From assembly GCA_026392045.1 (NCBI GenBank), contig JAPLCU010000011.1, positions 1-43,947 of the forward strand: a stretch of DNA of 43,947 nt, read 5' to 3'. The notes under the pieces are model-generated. The model was given only the letters and a program-made list of their open reading frames with translations. It ran no database searches and had not been told where the DNA came from. The stretch is from Armatimonadota bacterium. Its GTDB lineage: Bacteria > Armatimonadota > UBA5829. Positions within the stretch are counted from its first letter, which is position 1, and each line of letters starts with the position of its first letter. Position numbers and translations under genes: made by a program. Shown piece by piece: positions 14,817 through 22,473 of this stretch.

Positions 14817-16646
14817 GTGTGCGGAATTGTTGGATATATCGGCGAGCAGGAGGCTTGCCAGATTCTTGTGGATGGTCTAAAGAAGCTCGAATATCGCGGA
14901 TATGATTCTGCGGGTGTGGCGCTGCTCAATGAAAATGGTATTGATGTGCGTAAGAGCGTCGGTAAGCTCAAGGCGCTTGAGTGCGCGCTGGAGAACTGCG
15001 TCCCTCGGGGGCATTTGGGAATAGGCCATACCCGCTGGGCGACGCATGGCAGGCCGTCTGACGAAAATGCGCATCCTCACTCCGATTGTACCGGCAAGCT
15101 GACTGTGGTTCACAATGGCATCATTGAAAACTATATGGCGCTCAAGGAGCGCCTTGTGAGCGAAGGGCACGAGTTCAAATCCGAGACGGATACGGAGGTT
15201 GCTGCTCACCTGGTGGAAAGCTATTATAATGGCGATTTGGCTGAAGCGGTCCGCAAAGCGGCTAGAGATATGGAAGGATCGTTTGCGCTGGTTATTATTG
15301 CCACGGATGAGCCTGACAAAATCGTGGCGGCGCGTAGGCACAGTCCGCTGGTAATCGGTTTGGGCAAGGGCGAGAATTATCTGGCGTCTGATGTGGCGGC
15401 ATTCCTCAAACACACAAGGAAAGTTTTGTTCGCCGATGATGATACGCTGGCTGTTATCACTCGCGATGGAGTTACTTTGACAGACCTCAACGGCAATGTT
15501 GTTGAGAAGGCCGCGCAGACCATAGAGTGGGACGCGGCAATGGCTGAACGCGGCGGATATGAGCACTTTATGCTAAAGGAAATACACGAGCAGCCGAGGG
15601 CGCTTCGCGAGACCATGCGCGGCAGGCTTGCTCCTGACAAAGATTTTATCGAGCTGCCGGGAATAAATCTTACAGAAGATGAGATAAAGAAGATTGATAG
15701 AATTATTATGATCGCCTGCGGAACTGCGTATCACGCTTCGATGGCGGGCAAATATGCTATCGAGCAGCTGTGTCGAATACCGGTAGAGATAGATGTTGCA
15801 TCAGAGCTTAGATATCGCGACCCGATTGTTGATGATCGGACACTGGGAATTGTTATCAGTCAGTCGGGTGAGACTCTGGACACGGTTGTGGGGCTTCGCG
15901 AGGTCAAGGAAAAGGGCGCGAAGATTGTAGCGATAACCAATGTGGTCGGAAGTATGGCTGCGCGGGAATCGGACGGTGTGCTTTATACCTACGCGGGCCC
16001 TGAGATCGCTGTGGCGAGCACCAAGGCCTATACGACGCAGTTGATGGTGCTTTACCTTATCGCGATGTATTTCGCTCAGGTGCGCGGCACAATCAGCCCG
16101 CAGCGCGCAGCCGAGCTTCGTCAAGCCCTTTGGGATCTGCCGCAGCTAGCCGAGGTGATCTTGAACGACTATCAGAGCGTTATAGCCGCCGCTGACCGCT
16201 ATTATTGCTTCAATGGTTTCCTTTATATGGCGAGAGGAATCAACCTGGCAAGCGCTCTTGAAGGCGCGCTGAAGATCAAGGAGATTTCTTACATGCATGC
16301 CGAGGGCTATGCCGCCGGTGAGATGAAGCACGGGCCTATCGCAATGATCGATCCGACGTTTGTCACGGTAGCTGTAACGGTGCAGTCGAAAACTTATGAC
16401 AAGATGCTTGGAAATATCCGTGAAGTCAAAGCGAGGGCGGGCGAAGTGATAGCCATCGCATACAACGGCGACACGGGCATAAAGGACTATGCGGATAGAG
16501 TAATATATATTCCGCAGACAGAGGAGATATTCTCACCTGCGCTGGTAGCGATCCCGCTGCAATTGATGGCTTACTTTGTGGCCCACAACCGTGGCCCCGC
16601 AATTGATCAGCCGAGAAATCTTGCGAAGACAGTTACTGTTGAATAG
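14817..16646 (+). CDS. glmS: Glutamine--fructose-6-phosphate aminotransferase (isomerizing)
   Basis: Makes glucosamine-6-phosphate from fructose-6-phosphate and glutamine, the entry to peptidoglycan and LPS amino-sugar synthesis. The N-terminal glutaminase begins VCGIVGYIGEQEACQIL, with the catalytic Cys following the initiator; GHTRWATHGRPSDENAHPH binds glutamine. Two SIS domains follow (CGTAYHASMAGKYAIE and ISQSGETLDTVVGLREVKEKG; then the ALEGALKIKEISYMHAEGY stretch) and the C-terminus ends DQPRNLAKTVTVE, the family hallmark. It has 609 residues, full length, with a GTG start preceded by CGGAGG. It has its own promoter and no partner genes. Confidence 0.97.
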   Translation: MCGIVGYIGEQEACQILVDGLKKLEYRGYDSAGVALLNENGIDVRKSVGKLKALECALENCVPRGHLGIGHTRWATHGRPSDENAHPHSDCTGKLTVVHNGIIENYMALKERLVSEGHEFKSETDTEVAAHLVESYYNGDLAEAVRKAARDMEGSFALVIIATDEPDKIVAARRHSPLVIGLGKGENYLASDVAAFLKHTRKVLFADDDTLAVITRDGVTLTDLNGNVVEKAAQTIEWDAAMAERGGYEHFMLKEIHEQPRALRETMRGRLAPDKDFIELPGINLTEDEIKKIDRIIMIACGTAYHASMAGKYAIEQLCRIPVEIDVASELRYRDPIVDDRTLGIVISQSGETLDTVVGLREVKEKGAKIVAITNVVGSMAARESDGVLYTYAGPEIAVASTKAYTTQLMVLYLIAMYFAQVRGTISPQRAAELRQALWDLPQLAEVILNDYQSVIAAADRYYCFNGFLYMARGINLASALEGALKIKEISYMHAEGYAAGEMKHGPIAMIDPTFVTVAVTVQSKTYDKMLGNIREVKARAGEVIAIAYNGDTGIKDYADRVIYIPQTEEIFSPALVAIPLQLMAYFVAHNRGPAIDQPRNLAKTVTVE

Positions 16647-16698
16647 TAGAGCGGAGAGCAGTGAAGGGAGCCCGATGGTTCGATGGGCCGATGGCTTT

Positions 16699-16745
16699 GG
16701 CTCGGCGGGAGCCTCGCCCTCCCGCGATGAGCCCTCCCGCGATGA
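16699..16745. repeat. Family D element with internal tandem
   Basis: A family D copy whose right end (GCCCTCCCGCGATGA) is repeated twice. The rest of the 16647-17009 gap holds no gene I can support; its last ~130 bases are AT-rich and probably carry the phosphatase promoter, which I could not place with confidence. Confidence 0.75.
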
Positions 16746-17009
16746 GCGCTCGTTCGGGCGAATCTCTGATGAAGCCCGCATCGTTTGTTTCGGAGAAACA
16801 CCGAAAATGGGATTGCAAATCCGCCCGAACAAAGATTGCGGACACGACCCTAATATATATTGATATTTGTCGGCTCGATTGTCACCTCAGACAGCCTTAA
16901 TTTTTTGCTCAGCTAATATTTTTTCTGTTTTATGGTTGAGTTTATATTGTAATGGGTATTATCTCATCAGTAATGAAGTTCCCGTCTAATCAAGTAGAGG
17001 AACAGCAGT

Positions 17010-19148
17010 GTGATTTTGCCCATAAGACTACGAAGGGTGAGTCGGGTAAGGGGCGTCAATTCGAAGCCAAAAACCAAGACAAAACCCAATCCGAAACAAG
17101 TGGGAAATCGACACTGGCAGCTTAGAAGTATTAGGGGAAAGCTGTTGGTGGGATTCTTGATTGCGCTGGGGCCTGAAGCCTTGGTGCAATTGGGGGATCA
17201 ACTCGGCTTCCATTCTAAGTTGGGCAGGACTTGGATGCTCATGGGAGACGCTGGTTGGGATCTTGCCTACATTGTGGCGTCTTTTGTTGGGATGCTCATT
17301 CTCTTTGTTGTTGGAAACCGGGTAACGTATCCTTTAAGGCGTATATCTTACGCTGCGAATGCGTTGGCTGCCGGTGATTATCGGAGGCGAATAAGCATAA
17401 CAACGGGAGATGAGCTGGAGAAGCTCGGTAAAGCGTTCAACAAACTCGGAGATAGCTTGCTTCAACATGAAGCCGACATTAAAGGCAAAGCGGAGATGCT
17501 TGCAGGGGCAGTTGAGGCCGCGAGGTTGGTATCTTCTTCTCTTGATGAGAAGACCTGTGGAAAAACTGTGGCCAGGGCTATGTGCGAATATCTGGGCGCA
17601 AGCAGTGCGGTCGTTTTTCGCAAAAATGACCAAAACGGCGGCATTAAGGTGATCGGACGCAGTGGAACGGGGCAAACGGCGGCTTGGAAACGGCTTGCAA
17701 GTCACAGCGCCGACCTTGGCGGATATCTTGTGATAACCGAGCAGATTCAGGATGAGACAGATGGGGAAGCCTGTTTGGTGGGCATTCCTCTGCAGGCGAG
17801 CGATAAGCCGATGGGCGCGATTGTTGCCCGGTTTGATGGCGGCGCTACCCGCAATGACTTGCGAATCGGAACTATTAAATCTGATTTACTGATCGCATTT
17901 GGAATACACGCCGGAGCGGCGATTAATAACTCAGAAGCGTTCTCCCGAACCGAGCATTATTCTGAGGTTTTAGAGGATTGGGTAGACCATCTTTCCAGTG
18001 TTATGCAAGTCACAGACGCGATTTCGCCTTCATTGACCTTAAATGAAACGATGTCCGCTCTCACAAGGTCTACAGCATCGGCAATGAACACCGATGAGTG
18101 TGCCATCTTTATGCCCGATAAAAATGGTTACTTGGTCGTTGAGAGCTGTCGCGATAAGCAAGATAGCGTTCTTTTGAACAAGAGAGTGAGGCCGGGAGAA
18201 TCAGTATCTGGGCTTGCGTTTGCTGAGAAAAGGCCGGTGACATATTTTGATGCAACCATTTGCGGAGATGAGATGGCGAGACAATTTGCTGAATCCAGGG
18301 ATTTGCGAGGAATGTTGAGCGTGCCGATGATAGTGGAAGATCAGGCGATTGGTGCAATTACGGTGTATGATCGTAAGGCGCGGCAGTTCAGACCTGATGA
18401 GATAAGGTTGCTGACCTCTATTGCGCTGCATGCAGCAGTGATCGTGAGAAATGCAAGTCTCTATACTAAAGAGTCATCCATAGCGGAAACCCTGCAAAGG
18501 GGCCTTATGTCCGAGACTCCGGAAAGCTGCAAAGGTCTGCGATTCGCGAGCAGGTATATACCGGCGCTGGATGAGGCAAGGGTTGGTGGAGATTTTTATG
18601 AAGTGACCGAGCTCCCGGACGGGCGCGTTGCGATAGTGATGGGAGATGTGTCCGGAAAGGGTTTGGATGCGGCAATTCACCTGGCGACATGCAAAAACAT
18701 GCATAAGGCGCTAATGTATGCCAACCCGAATGACCCGGCATTGGTGCTTCGAGAGCTCAACAATGCGCTCAACTTCTTTTTTGAGCTGAGCTTTTTTGTA
18801 ACAATATTCTATGGCGTGATCGATACTGAAGCGGGGACTATCACTTATGCCAATGCCGGTCATCCGCCGGGATTGTTGATCAGCGCGAACGGTAAAATGC
18901 ACGATTGTCTTTCGGCTACCGGAATGCCGGCCGGAGCAGGACAGAAATGCAATTATACGGCAAGAACCATTAATCTTTCGCCGTCGGACATGCTGCTCAT
19001 TCTTCGAGAGCCTCAGAATGGCGAAGCGGGGTGCAGAATGGCGAAGCGGGGTGCCTCAGAATGGCGAAGTGGGGTGCAGAATGGCGAAGCGGGGTGCCTC
19101 AGAATGGCGAAGCGGGGTGCCTCAGAATGGCGAAGCGGGGTGCCTTAG
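17010..19148 (+). CDS. HAMP-GAF-GAF-PP2C phosphatase (RsbU/SpoIIE type), C-terminally replaced
   Basis: A 712-residue membrane protein: two hydrophobic segments (~43-60 and 84-102), HAMP (~104-156), two GAF sensor domains (~170-310 and ~345-490) and a SpoIIE-like PP2C domain from ~505. The early PP2C metal motifs are present: RVGGDFYE, MGDVSGKGLDAA and YANAGHPPGLL. The last motif, normally LLLYTDGVTE with a metal-binding Asp, is missing. After SPSDMLLI (~residue 662) the frame enters a family E repeat and ends with ~50 residues of LREPQNGEAG/AKRGASEWRSG repeats. It is therefore probably inactive or strongly altered. In intact relatives this type dephosphorylates anti-anti-sigma factors. The GTG start has AGAGGAA upstream. 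Confidence 0.8.
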   Translation: MILPIRLRRVSRVRGVNSKPKTKTKPNPKQVGNRHWQLRSIRGKLLVGFLIALGPEALVQLGDQLGFHSKLGRTWMLMGDAGWDLAYIVASFVGMLILFVVGNRVTYPLRRISYAANALAAGDYRRRISITTGDELEKLGKAFNKLGDSLLQHEADIKGKAEMLAGAVEAARLVSSSLDEKTCGKTVARAMCEYLGASSAVVFRKNDQNGGIKVIGRSGTGQTAAWKRLASHSADLGGYLVITEQIQDETDGEACLVGIPLQASDKPMGAIVARFDGGATRNDLRIGTIKSDLLIAFGIHAGAAINNSEAFSRTEHYSEVLEDWVDHLSSVMQVTDAISPSLTLNETMSALTRSTASAMNTDECAIFMPDKNGYLVVESCRDKQDSVLLNKRVRPGESVSGLAFAEKRPVTYFDATICGDEMARQFAESRDLRGMLSVPMIVEDQAIGAITVYDRKARQFRPDEIRLLTSIALHAAVIVRNASLYTKESSIAETLQRGLMSETPESCKGLRFASRYIPALDEARVGGDFYEVTELPDGRVAIVMGDVSGKGLDAAIHLATCKNMHKALMYANPNDPALVLRELNNALNFFFELSFFVTIFYGVIDTEAGTITYANAGHPPGLLISANGKMHDCLSATGMPAGAGQKCNYTARTINLSPSDMLLILREPQNGEAGCRMAKRGASEWRSGVQNGEAGCLRMAKRGASEWRSGVP
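18989..19145. repeat. Family E element with expanded tandem tail
   Basis: CATGCTGCTCATTCTTCGAG begins a family E copy. It then expands into five to six units built on CAGAATGGCGAAGCGGGGTG, alternating with and without CCT. It forms the C-terminus of the phosphatase and stops just before the convergent SigH-like gene. Confidence 0.9.
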
Positions 19149-19185
19149 CGTGGGGTCGAAGGGCTGAGAGGGTGATATATGGCGC

Positions 19186-19827
19186 CTACTGAATCACAGC
19201 GCCAGGGCTGGCCATTACCTTGCGCTTGATTCTGCCGAGAGCGTTATCCACCGACTTTGTATTGCAGCCAAGATCATCAGCTATCTCTTTATATGATTTG
19301 CCAAAGTGATACAGCTTCAGAACTCCCCACTCAAAATCTGAAAGCAGAAGCCTTAGCGATGCCTGAAGATTTCTGGCATCTTCCCTGCGGAGCAGCATTT
19401 CTTCGGGATCGAGGTCCATGTCCGAAACGAGTATCTCTTCGAGATTGAAATCAGAATCGGCTTCTTCAACGCAATAATCCAATGAAATTGCGCTGTTGAG
19501 GGGGAACTGCTTCTGGCGGGTTGCGGTCTTAATGGCGGTAATCACGTGACGTTCTATGCATATACGCGCAAAGGAGAGAAAAGATATTTCCTTATCAGGG
19601 GAATAGTCCATAATAGACTGCCAAAGGCCAATCATACCCACCTGCAGCAAGTCTTCTTTTTCCGCGCCCATCAAGAAATACGAACGCGTCTTTGTACGTA
19701 CCAAACTGCGGTATTTGTACAGCATATATTCTGCCGCTCGAATATCGCCATCCTGTGCTATCTCAACGATAGCCTGGTCTGGGAGTCGATCATAGCAGAA
19801 GCCAATTGTAAGCGCTCTGGTTTTCAT
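19186..19827 (-). CDS. SigH-like RNA polymerase sigma factor
   Basis: A 213-residue sigma-70-family protein lacking region 1, closest by eye to the Bacillus SigH group. Region 2 reads AAEYMLYKYRSLVRTKTRSY, FLMGAEKEDLLQVGMIGLWQ and ITAIKTATRQKQFPLNS, near-hallmark SigH wording. Region 4 has LLSDFEWGVLKLYHFGKSYKEIADDLGC and KSVDNALGRIKRKV. An acidic linker (EEADSDFNLEEILVSDMDLDPEE) joins them. The ATG is preceded by GAGGG, and a good promoter lies ~70 bases upstream. It is convergent with the phosphatase, whose intact relatives control sigma factors by partner switching, but no anti-sigma gene is present here. Role in this organism is unknown. Confidence 0.85.
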   Translation of the reverse strand: MKTRALTIGFCYDRLPDQAIVEIAQDGDIRAAEYMLYKYRSLVRTKTRSYFLMGAEKEDLLQVGMIGLWQSIMDYSPDKEISFLSFARICIERHVITAIKTATRQKQFPLNSAISLDYCVEEADSDFNLEEILVSDMDLDPEEMLLRREDARNLQASLRLLLSDFEWGVLKLYHFGKSYKEIADDLGCNTKSVDNALGRIKRKVMASPGAVIQ

Positions 19828-19898
19828 CTTCCCTCACTCATTTTGCCACAGGCCAAAGGCTCAAACAGAACCAATGTTTGCCAGTAATACCTATATGC

Positions 19899-19927
19899 AT
19901 TATACAGCAGAGTTAGCCGTATGGCAA
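19899..19927 (-). promoter_or_regulatory. Promoter of the SigH-like gene
   Basis: Read on the minus strand: -35 TTGCCA (19927-19922), 17-base spacer, -10 TATAAT (19904-19899), with transcription starting about 65 bases before the ATG. Confidence 0.65.
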
Positions 19928-20028
19928 TCGGAATTTTAGGTATTTTTGAATATAACCGGTAAATACACTAGGAGGAGACGCATGACCTTGGCAAGTATAG
20001 CCACTGCAGTTCATAGGAAGTATTATTT

Positions 20029-20805
20029 TTATGCGGCGTTGCGTTGTTTGCAGGCCGATATAGTGGATCGGAAAATGGCCTCGCTGATGACATCCGAGAT
20101 AGAGGTCAGAGGCGCTACTTTATCGATGCAGCCAGACTCAAATGCTGCCCTGGGCATACCATACACGACACAGCTTGACTGGTGCTCGGCAATATTGAAT
20201 CCGCCCGATTTCTTTATATGCCTTACGCCGTCTGTGCCGTCGTGGCCCATTCCAGTAAGAACTACACCTATCAACCGTGAGCCAAACACGGGAACCATCG
20301 ATATCATGGTGATATCCGCAGACGGCCTGACGCCCAAATATAGAGGGTCAGTTGTAAGATGGATATCGCCTTTCTTATCGAAAATCGTGTGGTAACCAGC
20401 TCGGGCAAAGATGAGATCGCCAGGTTTGAGACGATCCCCTTCAGCAGATTCGCGAACGTTAAGGGCCGTCATATTATTGAGGTCTCTAGCCAACGGCCCG
20501 CTGAAACCCTCTGGCAAATGCTGTATTATCACGTAAGCTGCGCCTGAATCAGTCGGCAGATTGGGAACGATTATCCTAAGAGCTCTGGGGCCGCCTGTGG
20601 ATGATGCGATTGCAATCACAGGAAAATTGGTGATCGCTGCCGCATTGCGTTGTATCTTGGGGCGGCTCACCGACCCCGAAATAATCGGTTGCTTCGGTAT
20701 CCTGATGCCGAAGTCTGTTTGCTTCGGTATCCTGATGCCGAAGTCTGTTTGCTTCGGTATCCTGATGCCGAAGCAATGCGCAAAGACGGACATTAGCCGC
20801 TGCAA
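20029..20805 (-). CDS. cheB: CheB methylesterase domain, separate frame
   Basis: Carries the complete catalytic half of CheB, which removes methyl groups from chemoreceptor glutamates. The nucleophile Ser lies in FPVIAIASSTGGPRAL (~residue 69), the His in VIIQHLPEGFSGPLARDLN (~96) and the Asp in VVLTGMGHDGTDGVRHIKKS (~189). The first ~40 residues read three in-frame FGIRIPKQ units of a family A array. The receiver half lies upstream in a different frame and overlaps by 230 bases. The first start is TTG (20805) and an ATG follows at 20793; neither has a clear ribosome site, while a GTG nearer the domain (in SGSVSRPK) has GGGG upstream. It may be made by reinitiation, by frameshifting, or not at all. 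Confidence 0.8.
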   Translation of the reverse strand: MQRLMSVFAHCFGIRIPKQTDFGIRIPKQTDFGIRIPKQPIISGSVSRPKIQRNAAAITNFPVIAIASSTGGPRALRIIVPNLPTDSGAAYVIIQHLPEGFSGPLARDLNNMTALNVRESAEGDRLKPGDLIFARAGYHTIFDKKGDIHLTTDPLYLGVRPSADITMISMVPVFGSRLIGVVLTGMGHDGTDGVRHIKKSGGFNIAEHQSSCVVYGMPRAAFESGCIDKVAPLTSISDVISEAIFRSTISACKQRNAA

Positions 20806-21235
20806 TGACTTTGCTGATTAGCTCATCTCTCTGCGCCGCGCTCATACCAAGGTTGTGGCTGCCGTGAGGTTTCGCCATTATATCGACAGCGCCAATCGAG
20901 AGCGCTTGAATGCTTTCGGATGCGCCGCTGAGCGTTAGTGAGCTAAGCATGACTACGGGCGTGGGATGCTCTGCCATAATTCGTTTCAAGGTCTCAAGGC
21001 CATTTCCCGAAAAATCGGGGGCGATGTCTAGAGTTATCACATCCGGATGCAATTTTTCGATCTGAACCAGCGCTTCGGCGCCGTTCACGGCCATGCCCAC
21101 CACCTCGAGCGCCGGGGAAGCGCCCAGCATGTCCGAGACGATCTTGCAAGCGAAGACCGAATCGTCTACAATCAACACTCTCTTTTTGGCTGTGTCCGGG
21201 AACGGATTTCCCGGACGATCAGGGGAAATTGCCAT
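20576..21235 (-). CDS. cheB: CheB receiver domain, frame-separated from its methylesterase
   Basis: Receiver half of CheB: KKRVLIVDDSVFACKIVSDML with the acidic pair (24-25), phosphoacceptor Asp70 in DVITLDI, and a Lys in DIMAKP (~122). The residues after Asp70, normally an EMPxMDG loop, read APDFSGNG and coincide with a family C palindrome. The N-terminus (SPDRPGNPFPD) is encoded by a family B hairpin. After LCAL the frame runs through three LRHQDTEAN-type units and then ~30 unrelated residues instead of entering the methylesterase. AGAGG precedes the ATG; cheD ends 11 bases upstream. Confidence 0.8.
   Translation of the reverse strand: MAISPDRPGNPFPDTAKKRVLIVDDSVFACKIVSDMLGASPALEVVGMAVNGAEALVQIEKLHPDVITLDIAPDFSGNGLETLKRIMAEHPTPVVMLSSLTLSGASESIQALSIGAVDIMAKPHGSHNLGMSAAQRDELISKVIAAANVRLCALLRHQDTEANRLRHQDTEANRLRHQDTEATDYFGVGEPPQDTTQCGSDHQFSCDCNRIIHRRPQSS
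20692..20773. repeat. Family A array of three copies in the cheB linker
   Basis: Inverted-orientation copies lie at 20692-20713, 20722-20743 and 20752-20773, again with a 30-bp period (22-base hairpin plus 8-base spacer). Because 30 is divisible by three, both overlapping cheB frames stay open through the array. Confidence 0.92.
21005..21020. repeat. Family C palindrome in the CheB receiver loop
   Basis: TCCCGAAAAATCGGGG lies exactly over the codons that follow the phosphoacceptor Asp on the minus strand. Confidence 0.7.
21194..21216. repeat. Family B hairpin in the cheB 5' end
   Basis: Stem GTCCGGGAA/TTCCCGGAC around CGGAT (the usual CAGAT loop with one change), followed by GATC. It encodes the N-terminal residues of the CheB receiver on the minus strand. 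Confidence 0.8.
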
Positions 21236-21246
21236 CTAACGTGCCT

Positions 21247-21741
21247 CTAAGATAGCACTGCGATCACTGCCACAGAGCCGCCCGCCTGGCGAACTAAAAC
21301 CTCGCCGGTCTGCGAATCGAACGTGACTGTCCTACCCGACTTCCCGCCCGTATCCTCGCCGACCAGCTTTAAATTCATATCGGCCAGAAGCTCTTTGACC
21401 GCTTCGATATTGCGTCTGCCGACATCAAGCTGACTATCAGACCCCGGAAAAGAGAATAACTGCGCTCCACCTGCTATGGCGAATCTAAGCCTTGAGGCAT
21501 TCGCCCCTCGCGCAGTCATCTGTTTCACAACATAAGGAATGGCAGTGTCGGCATATTTGCCAGCCTCATCTGTGTCTTTAGTTCTTGCCTGAGGCAAGAC
21601 TATATGAGCCAGGCAAGCTAGTTTGGTACTGGGGTCAAATGCGCACAATCCAATGCATGAGCCTAGTCCAAGAGCTCGGAGTTCGGGCAAATTAGGACCC
21701 GAAAACACTACCTCTCCCATACGAGCGATTCCATCGTCCAA
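21247..21741 (-). CDS. cheD: Chemoreceptor glutamine deamidase CheD
   Basis: A 164-residue CheD that deamidates receptor glutamines and, in the Bacillus/Thermotoga scheme, binds CheC. The catalytic Cys is in LRALGLGSCIGLCAFDP and the His in LACLAHIVLPQA, followed by YADTAIPYVVKQM and a FAIAGGAQLFSF stretch. The C-terminus has the GRRNIEAVKELL helix and the GKSGRTV motif. The start is a TTG at 21741 with AGAGGAGG nine bases upstream; an ATG at 21720 is a less well supported alternative. It lies between cheC and cheB, and the presence of both CheC and CheD fits a working CheC-CheD adaptation loop. Confidence 0.92.
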   Translation of the reverse strand: MDDGIARMGEVVFSGPNLPELRALGLGSCIGLCAFDPSTKLACLAHIVLPQARTKDTDEAGKYADTAIPYVVKQMTARGANASRLRFAIAGGAQLFSFPGSDSQLDVGRRNIEAVKELLADMNLKLVGEDTGGKSGRTVTFDSQTGEVLVRQAGGSVAVIAVLS

Positions 21742-21772
21742 TTGCTGGATCCTCCTCTGGGTAAAAAACCGA

Positions 21773-21794
21773 CTTCGGCATCAGGATACCGAAT
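21773..21794. repeat. Single family A hairpin at the cheC stop
   Basis: One copy whose last base is T instead of G. It fills the 52-base cheC-cheD gap and overlaps the cheC stop codon region. Confidence 0.85.
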
Positions 21795-22396
21795 TAAACA
21801 ATTTCAGGAATGTATAAAAAGAACCCACGCAATGAGCGTTTGGCTCCTGCAAATTTCGTTACAACGCTGATAGTTTCTTCCTCAAAACGACCGGTGTTGA
21901 GAAGCATGCTGTCAATTACAGCAGCCGCCATATCGATCGCCAAGCTCGGGGGCGTTGGAAGAAGAGTGCATCTGTAATAATCAGACAAAGCATTGAGATA
22001 CGACGAGGTAACTATGTTACCGACCTCTTGAAGCACCGATTGCTCCATCTCGTCAACATGCTTTGCCGTGCCAAGTGGGCTGCCCGTGATCATATCCACA
22101 AGCACAAGCGCACACTCAAAAGGAAAGACCAAGAGCGCATGCCCCGGCATATCGCCTTCGACTCCAATATACACTCCAATCACCAGGTCTTCGGGATTCC
22201 CGGCCACCTCTGATAGGCGCGAAGTCGGCGATACACCCGCAGATATAACGTCCATACGGACTGCGCTTGCCGACATCAAGCGAAGCGCCTCGGATGCTTT
22301 TTTGACACCAAACTGCGCAACTGTCATGAAATTGGCGAGCGACGTGTCCCGATTATTTCGGGGATTGTCTGCTTTACTCTCTCTTGGCATAACCAT
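21794..22396 (-). CDS. cheC: CheY-P phosphatase CheC
   Basis: A 200-residue CheC/FliY-family protein. The second catalytic motif is intact (SVLQEVGNIVTSSYLNALSD, with Pro further on in LLPTPP), followed by LAIDMAAAVIDSMLL. The equivalent first motif (residues ~22-50, FMTVAQFGVKKASEAL) lacks the Glu and Asn of the E-x-x-N signature, so only one active site is expected. GAGGT lies before the ATG at 22396. The N-terminal NPRNNRDTS segment is encoded by a family C palindrome (22347-22364). It lies between fliM and cheD. Confidence 0.85.
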   Translation of the reverse strand: MVMPRESKADNPRNNRDTSLANFMTVAQFGVKKASEALRLMSASAVRMDVISAGVSPTSRLSEVAGNPEDLVIGVYIGVEGDMPGHALLVFPFECALVLVDMITGSPLGTAKHVDEMEQSVLQEVGNIVTSSYLNALSDYYRCTLLPTPPSLAIDMAAAVIDSMLLNTGRFEEETISVVTKFAGAKRSLRGFFLYIPEIV

Positions 22397-22428
22397 TATA
22401 ATACCTCAACTACACTTTGTTGTAGACT

Positions 22429-22461
22429 TCGGCATCATCCCGATTTAATCGGGACGAAGCA
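22429..22461. repeat. Nested repeat: family C palindrome inside a family A hairpin
   Basis: Family A arms (CTTCGGCATCA and CGAAG) are interrupted by TCCCGATTTAATCGGGA (22440-22456), the same 17-mer as at 6977-6993. It lies in the fliM-cheC gap. Confidence 0.75.
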
Positions 22462-22473
22462 ACCTGAACTACA

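Noticed and set aside
20692-20773. Loss or gain of array units as the cause of the cheB frame break
   Set aside because: The period is 30 bases, so unit number does not alter the frame. An error outside the units is still possible.
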